Assembly (NCBI GenBank): GCA_015059685.1
Contig: SUZW01000016.1
Location: 1-42,391 of the forward strand
Length of the DNA stretch: 42,391 bases
Source: Rikenellaceae bacterium
GTDB taxonomy: Bacteria; Bacteroidota; Bacteroidia; Bacteroidales; Rikenellaceae
Direction of reading: 5' to 3'
The notes beneath the pieces are model-generated. The model saw only the letters and a list, made by a program, of their open reading frames with translations, had not been told where the DNA came from and did not search any database. This document shows positions 1 to 8,140 of this stretch, piece by piece; the first letter of the stretch is position 1, and each line of letters opens with the position of its first letter. The position numbers and the translations under genes were made by a program.

Positions 1-1713
1 CTCCTGACGAGTACCGATAGGCAACTTAATCTTCACGGCAATACGACCATTATCCTGCGTAGGGAAGAACTCGGTCTTAATCATTGGTCCAACGCCTACG
101 ATAACTGCCACAAAGAGTGCCAATGCTCCAAATAGGAAGGTCTTGCGGTGATTTACAGACCAATTCAGCAACTTGCCATAGCCATTTTCGAGCCAGCCCA
201 TTGCACCATCGACATACTTCTGCATGCGCGACTTCTTCGGGTTCTGCTTCATAATCTTCGAGCAGAGCACCGGAGTAAAAGTCAATGCCGCAGCCATCGA
301 GACGGTCAAGGTGATAGTTACCATCCAACCCATTGGCTTGAACAGCACTCCCGCCATACCGTCAATCATGGTCAAAGGAAGGAACACCGCCAAGGTGGTC
401 AATGTCGAGGCTATAATCGACACACCGACCTCCTTCGTTGCGAAGATAGCCGCCTGCTTAACTCGTGCGCCACGGTCAACATGGCTTGTGATATTCTCCA
501 ACACCACAATCGCATTATCCACGACCATACCAATCGAGATTGAGATAGCCGACATGGTGATAATGTTGAGTGTCGAATCAGTCGCCAAGAGATAAATCAG
601 TGACGAAAGCATAGATATCGGGATAGTCAGCACAATGATAAACATCGCACGCCAACGACCAAGCATCAACATCACCACGAACATCACCACGATGAAGGTG
701 ATAAGTATAGTATCCATCAACGAAGATGCCGTATCCATAATGTTGTCCGACATATCGATATATGGCTCCACGGTTACATCCGAAGGGAGGTCCTTGCGCA
801 GCTCAACCAATCGCTCTCGAACCTTCTTCGAGATTTGCACGGCGTTGGCATCGGTCTGCTTCTGGACAATCATCATACCGCTGCGGGTACCGTTGTTGAA
901 GGACTCCTGCGCACGCTCCTGCTGGGTATCGGTTACGGTTGCAACATTACGCAAATAGATGTTTGCGCCATTGCGAGTACCGACCACAATATCGAGCATC
1001 TCCTCGGCAGCGTTGAACTCCTGGTCCACACGCAACGAGTAGGTGTTCGAGCCCACATCCATCTGTCCGCCAGGCATCGAGATATTCTCCTGTCCCACAA
1101 TCTGCGCTATCTGCTCGATAGTAAGACCGTATGCCTCCAACTTGTAAGGGTCGCAATAGATTTGGATCTGTCGCTCGGGGATACCCGTTACCGACACCGA
1201 ACCTACGCCATTGACACGAGCCAAAGGTGTTGTAACTCGCTCATCGATAATCTTGTACAAACCACTCCACGACTCGTTCGCCTTGATAGCCATGAGCATA
1301 ATAGGCATCTCCTCGGTCGAGAACTTGAAGATAATCGGTTTATCGACATCGTCAGGGAGGATATTGGTAGCAACATCGAGTTTATCGCGGATATTTGCCG
1401 TAGCAACATCCGAGTCGATACCATACTCAAACTCGAGCACCACGATAGAGATATTCTCCTTCGACTGCGAATGGATATGTTTCAAATCCTCAACGCTATT
1501 GAGAGTATTTTCGAGTGGGCGGGTTACATTCTCCTCAATATCGATTGCACTCGCACCCGGATAGGCGGTAATAACCATGATATTGGTAGTCTCGATGTGC
1601 GGAAACATGTCTATAGGCAGTTTCACCAACGAGAAGATACCGAATATCGAAATCGCAATAAAGACAAGTATTGTCGTTATCGGATTATTGACTGCTGATT
1701 TATAGATATTCAT
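1..1713 (-). CDS. RND-family efflux pump, inner-membrane subunit (N-terminal 571 residues, cut by window edge)
   Basis: Inner-membrane proton-driven pump of a tripartite AcrAB-TolC-like exporter. I translated it from the start at 1713; it is open to the window edge, giving 571 codons of an expected roughly 1000-1050. The first transmembrane helix (NPITTILVFIAISIFGIFSL) is followed by the periplasmic PN1/PN2 porter region with typical RND phrases (YPGASAIDIEENV, TRPLENTL). A helix at about residues 390-402 carries GMVVDNAIVV. This is the position where AcrB-type pumps have two adjacent aspartates for proton relay; here it is Asp-Asn, as in a subset of HAE1/MdtB-like proteins. It is the last gene of the tetR-tolC-MFP-RND operon, 16 nt after the MFP stop. 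Substrate cannot be inferred; multidrug/HAE1 class is more likely than heavy-metal class. Confidence 0.93.
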   Translation of the reverse strand, partial: MNIYKSAVNNPITTILVFIAISIFGIFSLVKLPIDMFPHIETTNIMVITAYPGASAIDIEENVTRPLENTLNSVEDLKHIHSQSKENISIVVLEFEYGIDSDVATANIRDKLDVATNILPDDVDKPIIFKFSTEEMPIMLMAIKANESWSGLYKIIDERVTTPLARVNGVGSVSVTGIPERQIQIYCDPYKLEAYGLTIEQIAQIVGQENISMPGGQMDVGSNTYSLRVDQEFNAAEEMLDIVVGTRNGANIYLRNVATVTDTQQERAQESFNNGTRSGMMIVQKQTDANAVQISKKVRERLVELRKDLPSDVTVEPYIDMSDNIMDTASSLMDTILITFIVVMFVVMLMLGRWRAMFIIVLTIPISMLSSLIYLLATDSTLNIITMSAISISIGMVVDNAIVVLENITSHVDRGARVKQAAIFATKEVGVSIIASTLTTLAVFLPLTMIDGMAGVLFKPMGWMVTITLTVSMAAALTFTPVLCSKIMKQNPKKSRMQKYVDGAMGWLENGYGKLLNWSVNHRKTFLFGALALFVAVIVGVGPMIKTEFFPTQDNGRIAVKIKLPIGTRQE

Positions 1714-1729
1714 CGTAGATACGCTTTAA

Positions 1730-2752
1730 CTATTTAACAAGTTCCACCTTCGAGCCATTGGTGATACCCATGTGTCCCTTCGTTACGACCATCTCACCAC
1801 TCTTCACGCCCGAATATACCTCGAACTCTGTGTCAAGACGGCGACCAAGCTCCACCTTCGAGTAGCGCACGGTGCTGTCGGCAGGGTTATACACGAATAC
1901 ATAGCGGTCACCCGAACCCATCAACTTCTGAACGGCACGATCCGGAATAACCACATTCTTCTTCTTGCCATAAGCAAGTGTCACACGAGCAAACATGCCC
2001 GGGCGAACACGCTCGTTACCATTTGGAATGGTAATCTCAATCTGGAAGGTGTGAGTCGCCTGGTCGATTGTAGGATAGATGCGGGCAATCTTACCCTTGA
2101 ATACCTCATCGCCATAGGCATCGAGTGTAATCGACACGGGCATACCCTTCTTAACCTTACCGAAGAATGGCTCCGACACATTTATCATAATCTTCACAGG
2201 GCGAATTTGCTCGATAACCAATACCGGTTGTCCGGCATACATATCGCCATTATCGTAGTTGCGGGCAGTTACGATACCAGAGATTGGCGAGATAAGGGTT
2301 GTATTCTCAACCAAGTTGTTGAACGCAGTCTCGGCAACCTCATACTGCAGACGGCGTGCATCCCACTCCGACTTGGAAGCACCACCAAACTCATACAACT
2401 CGTTCGTACGCTCATACTCCTTCTTGGCGTTGTCGAGCTGAGCCTTTGCCTGTACGAGCGACGAGGTGTCCAAAAGTACCAACACATCGCCCTTCTTTAC
2501 ATGGTCACCCACATCGTAGCGAATTTTCTTGATACGGAGTGGCTGCTGCGGTGCGATATTATTCACAACCTGCGCCTCAACCGTACCCGTAAATACAGCC
2601 TGCTGCACCACATCACGGTTTTCAACCTGCTGCACCTCAACCTTTGGAAGTTCAACTACAACCTCCTCCTGCTTTACCTCTTTCTTGCCTGCACACGACA
2701 CCATTGCTACGGCTGCCACTACAAACATCGAACTCAAAAAAATCTTCTTCAT
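1730..2752 (-). CDS. RND efflux periplasmic adaptor (membrane fusion protein), lipoprotein
   Basis: Periplasmic adaptor that links the RND pump to the outer-membrane channel. It has 340 aa. The N-terminus MKKIFLSSMFVVAAVAMVSC is a lipoprotein signal with acylated Cys20. Next come the biotinyl-lipoyl-like half-motifs (PLRIKKIRYDVGDHVKKGDV near 72-91 and LISPISGIVTARNYDNGD near 155-172) flanking a short alpha-hairpin, then beta-barrel (PVKIMINVSEPFFGKVKKG) and membrane-proximal domains. The length is usual for the HlyD_D23/AcrA family. It lies between the tolC-like gene (118 nt upstream, in a repeat-rich spacer) and the RND pump (16 nt downstream), so the three encode one complex. Confidence 0.95.
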   Translation of the reverse strand: MKKIFLSSMFVVAAVAMVSCAGKKEVKQEEVVVELPKVEVQQVENRDVVQQAVFTGTVEAQVVNNIAPQQPLRIKKIRYDVGDHVKKGDVLVLLDTSSLVQAKAQLDNAKKEYERTNELYEFGGASKSEWDARRLQYEVAETAFNNLVENTTLISPISGIVTARNYDNGDMYAGQPVLVIEQIRPVKIMINVSEPFFGKVKKGMPVSITLDAYGDEVFKGKIARIYPTIDQATHTFQIEITIPNGNERVRPGMFARVTLAYGKKKNVVIPDRAVQKLMGSGDRYVFVYNPADSTVRYSKVELGRRLDTEFEVYSGVKSGEMVVTKGHMGITNGSKVELVK

Positions 2753-2784
2753 AGCTTTTATATGTTTTTTATATTCTATCTTTT

Positions 2785-2814
2785 GCTGTTAGCCATTGGC
2801 CATTAGCCATTAGC
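2785..2814. repeat. Heptanucleotide tandem repeat, (C/T)ATTAGC family, copy 1
   Basis: Four consecutive 7-nt units in perfect register: TGTTAGC, CATTGGC, CATTAGC, CATTAGC. It sits in the spacer between the MFP and tolC-like genes, about 33 nt upstream of the MFP start codon. The same family recurs at 35253-35287 and 40222-40256, each time just upstream of a minus-strand start codon. Confidence 0.85.
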
Positions 2815-2832
2815 TAAATTAAAAATTCCTTT

Positions 2833-2857
2833 AATTGTCAATTATCAATTGTCAATT
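2833..2857. repeat. Heptanucleotide tandem repeat, AATTGTC family, copy 1
   Basis: Units AATTGTC, AATTATC, AATTGTC plus a partial AATT, 18 nt after the (C/T)ATTAGC array. The preceding bases (ATTCCTTT) also precede the second copy, which is inverted at 27550-27582. Each unit overlaps the next to form AATTGTCAATT-like near-palindromes. Confidence 0.8.
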
Positions 2858-2870
2858 TGAATTCTCTCGT

Positions 2871-4262
2871 CTATTTATCTCCGTATCTTCTTTCGTACAT
2901 ATTGTTGTAACGATCAATGTAGTCGTGCTGACTACGCACCTCGTGGTTGCCCAAAATCTTATCGAGTGCAATCTTCGAGGTGAGGAAGTTGTAGATGGCG
3001 CTATTGCGGCTCAACTCCGCCTGCGTAAGTGCCAACTGCGAGTTGTCGATATCGACAAGCGTTCCACGACCCACCTCATATCGCTTCACGGCGATATCGT
3101 AGCCACGCTGTGCCTGTCCTACGGTAGCCGAGGCTGCCGAGAACTTCTTGACATTGGTCTGCATATTGTTCAGGCTGTTCACCACCGCTACACGCAACTG
3201 ACGCTCGGCATTTTCACGCTGCAGCTGCAAGGCCGAGAGGTTCAATCTCGCCTGACGAGTTGCGGCACGACGCTGGTTACCCGCAAAAATCGGGATATTG
3301 AGCTGCACTCCCGCATACGAGTATGGGTTCCACGCCTTACCCTGGAAGAACTTACCGTCGTTACCAAGGGCGGTGTAGAGGTAGGCTGCATTTATCGACA
3401 GCGTAGGCACATTTGCCAACTTTGTGATTTTGAGCGCACTCTCGAGCATCTTCTCCTGAATATTCAACTGACGAAGTGTCGTGTTGTTGCTCAAGTCGAG
3501 CTGATCGATAGTGTGAGCATAGTTCATCTGCGCCTCATAGTCCATCAACGAGCCTGCAACATCTATATTCTTGTTGAGGTCGATGCCGAGCAACGCCTTC
3601 AGCTGCCACAATGTCAGCACCACGCTATTCTGCGCCTCGATAAGGTTCGGAATAGCATTCTGCACCGACACATTCGACGAGATAAAGTCGTACTCCGATA
3701 CGGCTCCCACCTCATACTTCTTGCTGATGTTTTTGTTGTTCTCGACAGCATTGTCATAGACACGCTGATAAACCATCATCGACTCCTTTGCCAACAACAC
3801 CGAGAAGTAGGCCTGTGACACCTGCTCAACCATATCTATCTGCGACGAGCGAGCCTTCTCGACCGCCAACACAACATCGGCAACCGAAACCTTCAAGCTC
3901 TCCCAAAGTTGAGCATTCACTATAGGCATCGAGCCTGTGATACCGCCATTGAACGAGTTGTCGCTACCGACCTTGATGGACTGTGTCTGGCCACCAAAGT
4001 CCATACTCATTGTCTGCTTCTCGATGACACGCTGATACTGCGCTGTCGCATCAAAGCGAGGATAGAGCGATGAGTACGCCTCTTGCTTTGCGTAGCGTTT
4101 AATCTCAATCTCCTGCTCTGCAACCTTGATTGTAGGGTTCTCGCTCAAAGCAATTTCGAGTGCCTGCTCCAAAGTCAAGGTTAAAGCCGTCTGCTCGGTG
4201 CTCTGTGCCACCGAGGTCAGCGTCAAGGTAATAAAACCTAAAAATAAACCAAGTTTTTTCAT
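2871..4262 (-). CDS. TolC-family outer-membrane efflux channel
   Basis: Outer-membrane exit duct of the tripartite pump. It has 463 aa with a Sec signal peptide (MKKLGLFLGFITLTLTSVAQ). Two internally similar OEP halves follow: the first begins LTLEQALEIALSENPTIKVA, and the second carries the NIPIFAGNQRRAATRQARL segment typical of the second OEP repeat. Long heptad-like alpha-helical stretches follow each half (for example around QTNVKKFSAASATVGQAQ). It starts 28 nt after the tetR stop and precedes the MFP gene. No Cys follows the signal, so unlike some NodT-type channels it is not obviously a lipoprotein. Confidence 0.94.
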   Translation of the reverse strand: MKKLGLFLGFITLTLTSVAQSTEQTALTLTLEQALEIALSENPTIKVAEQEIEIKRYAKQEAYSSLYPRFDATAQYQRVIEKQTMSMDFGGQTQSIKVGSDNSFNGGITGSMPIVNAQLWESLKVSVADVVLAVEKARSSQIDMVEQVSQAYFSVLLAKESMMVYQRVYDNAVENNKNISKKYEVGAVSEYDFISSNVSVQNAIPNLIEAQNSVVLTLWQLKALLGIDLNKNIDVAGSLMDYEAQMNYAHTIDQLDLSNNTTLRQLNIQEKMLESALKITKLANVPTLSINAAYLYTALGNDGKFFQGKAWNPYSYAGVQLNIPIFAGNQRRAATRQARLNLSALQLQRENAERQLRVAVVNSLNNMQTNVKKFSAASATVGQAQRGYDIAVKRYEVGRGTLVDIDNSQLALTQAELSRNSAIYNFLTSKIALDKILGNHEVRSQHDYIDRYNNMYERRYGDK

Positions 4263-4290
4263 CTTACCAATTATATATAATATTTATTGT

Positions 4291-4911
4291 CTATTCTTTT
4301 CTGCCTTTTTGTGCAATGTAGTCATCTATCTGCTCCACACCCTTCACCGTAGCGATACCACGGAAGAAGTTTACTATCGTATAGCGAAACGCCTCCAACT
4401 CGCTAACACCATTCGGCAATACCAATCGCCCGTGTCGGCGCATCAAGCCCATCGAAGTGTAGTAGAACATCGTTATCGAGAGGTCGATATTGACCATCTC
4501 CGAAATCAAGCCCTTCTCGACCAAAGTGTTCAATTTCTCTCGCAGTATAGCCAAACCATAATCACGATTTTCGGTCATAATTCGCTCATACAGCTCCGGA
4601 TAGAACTTCGCCAAATTCTCCGTTATACGCTTACGAACTGCGCTACCCGACATCATTGCATCGAATGTCTCAAACAACGCAGGTATGCCCGAATATCCGA
4701 CTGTCATTTTCGTCTTAATCTCTTCAGCCTCTCTCTGCAAAATCTCTTTGATGCTACAATAGAGCAACTCCTCCTTGTCGCCAAACATCTCATAGAGAGT
4801 TCGCTTCGAGATACCCAAATCGCTTGCCAAATCATCGACACGCAACGACTTAACACCCAATTCGGCAATCATCTCTGCTGCTCGCTTGATAACCTTTTCT
4901 CGTTTCGACAT
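4291..4911 (-). CDS. TetR/AcrR-family transcriptional regulator, first gene of the efflux operon
   Basis: Ligand-responsive DNA-binding regulator, 206 aa from the start at 4911. An ATG at 4974 would also be in frame, but that extension lies across the promoter (-33/-7 at 4933-4963) and looks non-coding, so the shorter start is preferred. The N-terminal helix-turn-helix spans roughly residues 15-50 (SLRVDDLASDLGISKRTLYE, then FGDKEELL). The C-terminal ligand-binding half is divergent, as is normal for the family. Being the first gene of the efflux operon implies autoregulation and co-regulation of the pump. I saw no convincing operator palindrome. Confidence 0.93.
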   Translation of the reverse strand: MSKREKVIKRAAEMIAELGVKSLRVDDLASDLGISKRTLYEMFGDKEELLYCSIKEILQREAEEIKTKMTVGYSGIPALFETFDAMMSGSAVRKRITENLAKFYPELYERIMTENRDYGLAILREKLNTLVEKGLISEMVNIDLSITMFYYTSMGLMRRHGRLVLPNGVSELEAFRYTIVNFFRGIATVKGVEQIDDYIAQKGRKE

Positions 4912-4932
4912 AAAACACACTTTACAACGGTG

Positions 4933-4963
4933 CAAAGATAGTAAGAAAACTCTAAACACCAAA
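4933..4963 (-). promoter_or_regulatory. Consensus Bacteroidetes promoter of the efflux operon
   Basis: On the minus strand, TTTG is followed by 19 nt and then TATCTTTG (the complements CAAA at 4960-4963 and CAAAGATA at 4933-4940). This fits the Bacteroidetes primary sigma consensus TTTG-N19-TAnnTTTG exactly. The predicted transcript starts near 4926, about 15 nt before the tetR ATG. Confidence 0.85.
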
Positions 4964-5101
4964 AAAGTTTTCAAAGTTTTTTACCTCAAATTATGTCGAT
5001 TTTATCGCACGCACGCCATAACTCACTCTCTGTTATCGTATTAATAACGCCTGACAGCCCTTTTTATTTCGTTTAAGTTTTCTTTTTCCATTCATTTTTC
5101 A

Positions 5102-5109
5102 TATCTTTG
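5102..5109 (+). promoter_or_regulatory. -7 element TATCTTTG immediately before the ABC exporter start
   Basis: TATCTTTG ends 4 nt before the ATG at 5114. Bacteroidetes transcripts start roughly 5-8 nt after this element, so initiation here would give a leaderless mRNA. No good -33 TTTG is seen about 19 nt upstream (T-rich only). The rest of the 200-nt tetR/ABC spacer shows nothing else beyond the tetR promoter. Confidence 0.5.
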
Positions 5110-5113
5110 CGGT

Positions 5114-6835
5114 ATGAAGGCATCGTTTTTAGAGGTCATACCAAAGAGTTTTCGTGCAAGGGGCATATTCGTATGCCTCACAATATTTGTGAGGGCGTTG
5201 CTCAATTTTGTCGGAGTAGCGGCATTGTTGCCAATCTTGTACCTTATACTCGATGCCGACGACATGCACGCAAACCCCATACTCGAGTGGTTCTACACAT
5301 CGTTAGGCTTCACATCCGACAGAACTTTTGTGCTTGCGATGTCGGCAGCGATGGTGCTTTTTATTGTGGCAAAGAGTCTTGTGAACCTGCTACTCTACCG
5401 CATCGAGCGTGACTACATCTATGCGCTCTACCGCTATCTGTCGCGCAACCTCTTTATCGACTACTTCAATCGAGGCCTCCAATACATCAAACGAGCCAAC
5501 TCGGCCGTGCTGTCACGCAATGTCAATGTCGTATGCTACACCTTTGTGGTTGGCATCTTGCGCCCTATCGCTACGCTCGTGTGCGAGATATTGCTGCTTG
5601 CGATGCTATTCATCTCGATTGCCATCTACAACCCTTCGGTGGCACTGCTCGCCTTGGCAGTATTTATTCCTGCGGCAGCACTCTTCTACTCACTTATGCG
5701 TGTGCGACTCGGGCGTTACGGCAATATCGAGAACGAGGCACAACGACGCAAATACAGAGATGTGATAGACACCTATCGTGGCTATACCGATATCGAGATA
5801 AACAACGCTTTCGGACACCAACTCTCCTCGTTTGACCGAGAGGTCGATACGATTATCGGTGTTGGTCGCAAGAATGCAACGATATCGATGTTGCCACAGA
5901 GCTTTACCGAGATAGGATTAGCTATCGGCATGGCGATACTCGTCGCCTTCAGCGTCACAAGCGGAGGCGAGGAGACAAAGTTGCTCTTCGGTCTGTTTGC
6001 GGTGGCGGCACTGCGACTGCTTCCTTCGGTACGCTCTATAATGGGTGCGTGGGGAGCCTTGCGCTACAACCGCTACACGATAGATATCCTGCGTGAGGCA
6101 GAGAGCGACAGCCTCGCATCAACGCCAAGTCGTACGAATGAGCGACTCGCCTTCAACGACAAAATCGAGGTGCGCAACCTCTCGTTCCGCTTCGAGGATA
6201 GCGACCACGACACCCTACTGGACTTTTCGCTTACGATAAACAAGGGCGAGAAGGTGGGTATAAACGGTGAGTCAGGAGCCGGCAAGACCACCCTCCTAAA
6301 CCTTCTGCTCGGACTCTACACCCCGACCGAGGGCGAGATAGCTGTCGATGGCGTAGTGCTCGACAAAGATCTGCTCCGCAAGTGGCAGAACAGCATAGGA
6401 TATGTATCGCAGAGCGTATTTTTGGCAGATAGCACACTGTTGGCGAATATCGCCTTGGGACTCGATGACTCCGAGGTAGATATGAAGCGTATCGAGGCTG
6501 CGGTGGAGGCAGCTTCGCTGTCGGAGTTTGTTGCTTCGTTGCCAAATGGTCTGCAAACCCGTATCGGAGAGTGCGGCTCGCTTCTCTCGGGCGGACAGCG
6601 TCAGCGTATCGGCATAGCCCGTGCGCTCTACAAGCAGGCCGATATCCTATTTTTTGACGAGGCGACATCCTCGCTCGATAGTGCTACCGAGCAGAGTATA
6701 AATCAAGCCATCAAGCACCTCTCCTCGTCGCACAAGAACTTGACAATCGTAGTGGTAGCCCATCGTGAAAGCTCACTCGGCTACTGCGACCGCATAGTAA
6801 CACTCGAAAAACGAAAGAAATGGAGTATAGTATAG
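5114..6835 (+). CDS. ABC exporter, fused TMD-NBD (MsbA/PglK/McjD-like)
   Basis: Half-transporter of 573 aa expected to homodimerise in the inner membrane and export a lipid-linked sugar, lipid or peptide. Residues 1-320 form the transmembrane domain with helices near 18-46, 72-96, 145-195 and 262-305. The ATPase domain follows: Walker A GESGAGKTT at 385-393, Q-loop SQSVF near 432, signature LSGGQRQR at 491-498, Walker B ILFFDEATS at 511-519 and switch His550. All catalytic motifs are intact. There is no N-terminal C39 peptidase, so it is not a bacteriocin-cleaving transporter itself. The next gene overlaps its end by 16 nt, suggesting translational coupling with the HprK-like and S26 peptidase genes. 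Confidence 0.93.
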   Translation: MKASFLEVIPKSFRARGIFVCLTIFVRALLNFVGVAALLPILYLILDADDMHANPILEWFYTSLGFTSDRTFVLAMSAAMVLFIVAKSLVNLLLYRIERDYIYALYRYLSRNLFIDYFNRGLQYIKRANSAVLSRNVNVVCYTFVVGILRPIATLVCEILLLAMLFISIAIYNPSVALLALAVFIPAAALFYSLMRVRLGRYGNIENEAQRRKYRDVIDTYRGYTDIEINNAFGHQLSSFDREVDTIIGVGRKNATISMLPQSFTEIGLAIGMAILVAFSVTSGGEETKLLFGLFAVAALRLLPSVRSIMGAWGALRYNRYTIDILREAESDSLASTPSRTNERLAFNDKIEVRNLSFRFEDSDHDTLLDFSLTINKGEKVGINGESGAGKTTLLNLLLGLYTPTEGEIAVDGVVLDKDLLRKWQNSIGYVSQSVFLADSTLLANIALGLDDSEVDMKRIEAAVEAASLSEFVASLPNGLQTRIGECGSLLSGGQRQRIGIARALYKQADILFFDEATSSLDSATEQSINQAIKHLSSSHKNLTIVVVAHRESSLGYCDRIVTLEKRKKWSIV

Positions 6836-7698
6836 CCAACTTTATAATTCGTACCGAAGGTCGGCACCACGACATCGCCGCAAGTGGTCTGCGCTCGTTC
6901 AAACCCTTCGAGGTAGCACATTGCGAGGGTGTTGCAGCAGATATGGTGCTACGCCTTGATGTTCCTCTGAACGAGGAGAAGTACCCTACCGAGAGGGTTA
7001 TCCTGGAGTTTGACTTCGAGAACCTCTACGCCACCTGCGACCTTGCACGCTACGCTACGGGATATCGCTATACGCTCTATCGCAACGGCAAGAGCTACAT
7101 CTTCATCAAGGAGGATGGCTCGAATATCGTCAAGAGCAATATCGGTTGTGGCGAGAAGATGGATATATCACTATTGCGCTTCGGTATATGGATAATGTTC
7201 GGCATTGTCATCGCTCCACTTGGAGGTATTGCAATACACTCGTCGGTAAATGTCAAAGATGGCAAGGCCCTCTTGTGTCTTGGCGAGTCGGGTACGGGCA
7301 AGAGCACCCACACCCGCCTGTGGAGAGAGAATATCGAGGGGTCGTGGTTGCTCAACGACGACAGCCCGATTATCCGTATGGTCGAGGGCAAGGCCGTAGC
7401 CTTTGGCTCTCCGTGGAGTGGTAAAACCCCTTGCTATATCAGCGACAGCGCACCTATACAGGGCTTCTTGCGACTTTCGCAAGCACCATACAACAAGATA
7501 CACCGCCTCTCGGTATTGAGTGCAATTGGAGCACTGTTGCCATCGTGTCCTCCGGCATTTTCCAACGACACAGCCCTGCAGGACAACATCTGCGACACGC
7601 TGTCGGAGATGATAGCCTGCACACCGGTATATCATCTCGAATGTCTGCCTAATGCCGAGGCGGCACAACTCTCATACTCGACAATCTATGGCAAATAA
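6820..7698 (+). CDS. HPr kinase/PEPCK-like ATPase (HprK-related serine kinase)
   Basis: Predicted P-loop kinase of 292 aa. A variable N-terminal half (1-140) precedes the HprK/PEP-carboxykinase-type nucleotide core: Walker A GESGTGKST at 155-163, LLNDDSP at 177-183 (acidic metal/phosphate site) and GSPWSGK at 196-202. These three motifs in this order define the HprK_C-like family. It is not canonical HprK: there is no N-terminal DRTGG-like domain, no recognisable HPr-binding signature, and no ptsH nearby. HprK-like kinases of this size occur in some RiPP clusters, for instance the paeninodin lasso-peptide kinase that phosphorylates a serine of the precursor. Wedging between an ABC exporter and a peptidase fits that idea, but no precursor or cyclase gene is present here. 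Confidence 0.85.
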   Translation: MEYSIANFIIRTEGRHHDIAASGLRSFKPFEVAHCEGVAADMVLRLDVPLNEEKYPTERVILEFDFENLYATCDLARYATGYRYTLYRNGKSYIFIKEDGSNIVKSNIGCGEKMDISLLRFGIWIMFGIVIAPLGGIAIHSSVNVKDGKALLCLGESGTGKSTHTRLWRENIEGSWLLNDDSPIIRMVEGKAVAFGSPWSGKTPCYISDSAPIQGFLRLSQAPYNKIHRLSVLSAIGALLPSCPPAFSNDTALQDNICDTLSEMIACTPVYHLECLPNAEAAQLSYSTIYGK

Positions 7699-8107
7699 CA
7701 CACGCACCATAGCCAACCGTGAGCTCTTTGTCGTCGTGCGAGATATGTTGCTCGAGGGGGAGAGTGTGCGAGTTGCGGTACGAGGACAGAGTATGCTGCC
7801 ATTCTTTACAAGTGGCTCAACAATATTGTTGCGCCCCGTGAAGGAGGAGGATATTCGCAAATACAATGTTGTGATGGCCGACACGGGAGCCTCCTTTGTC
7901 GTACATCGCATCATCGAGGTTGGCTCGGAGTATGTGACACTCTTGGGTGATGGCAACATCATCGGCACCGAGCGTGTCGAGCGCAATAAGATTTACGGTA
8001 TCGTCGATTGCTCTCGACTACATATCGCCTTGGCGAAGATGTGGGTATGGATGCGACCCATAAGGCGTTTTCCGCTGGCTATACTCCGACGAGTATGTCG
8101 AAAGTAG
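7688..8107 (+). CDS. S24/S26-family peptidase, Sec11/SipW-like signal peptidase
   Basis: 139 aa from the ATG at 7688, which overlaps the HprK-like gene by 11 nt. An upstream in-frame start at 7652 would overlap further and adds a basic stretch unlike the family. Catalytic Ser35 lies in GQSMLP, the box B signature of S24/S26 proteases. The second catalytic position is VVHRI, with His73 where bacterial SPase I has Lys; a Ser/His dyad is the mark of the ER-type (Sec11, SipW) branch. A GDGN motif (LLGDGNIIG) corresponds to box D/E. A basic, weakly hydrophobic C-terminus (WVWMRPIRRFPLAILRRV) could touch the membrane. Predicted role: proteolytic maturation of a cargo of the adjacent exporter. Confidence 0.85.
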   Translation: MANNTRTIANRELFVVVRDMLLEGESVRVAVRGQSMLPFFTSGSTILLRPVKEEDIRKYNVVMADTGASFVVHRIIEVGSEYVTLLGDGNIIGTERVERNKIYGIVDCSRLHIALAKMWVWMRPIRRFPLAILRRVCRK

Positions 8108-8140
8108 AATATAACTTATTACAACTAAAAAACAATAACT

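Noticed and set aside
1772..2806. A 344-codon plus-strand frame opposite the MFP gene
   Set aside because: Shadow frame; His/Leu-rich translation with no domain, and the minus strand carries an intact lipoprotein adaptor.
4993..5076. A 27-codon ORF (starts MSILSHARHN, ends FYFV) upstream of the ABC exporter, considered as a peptide precursor for the cassette
   Set aside because: It lies upstream of the only visible -7 element, has no leader/core pattern and no conservation evidence; random short ORFs of this size are expected.
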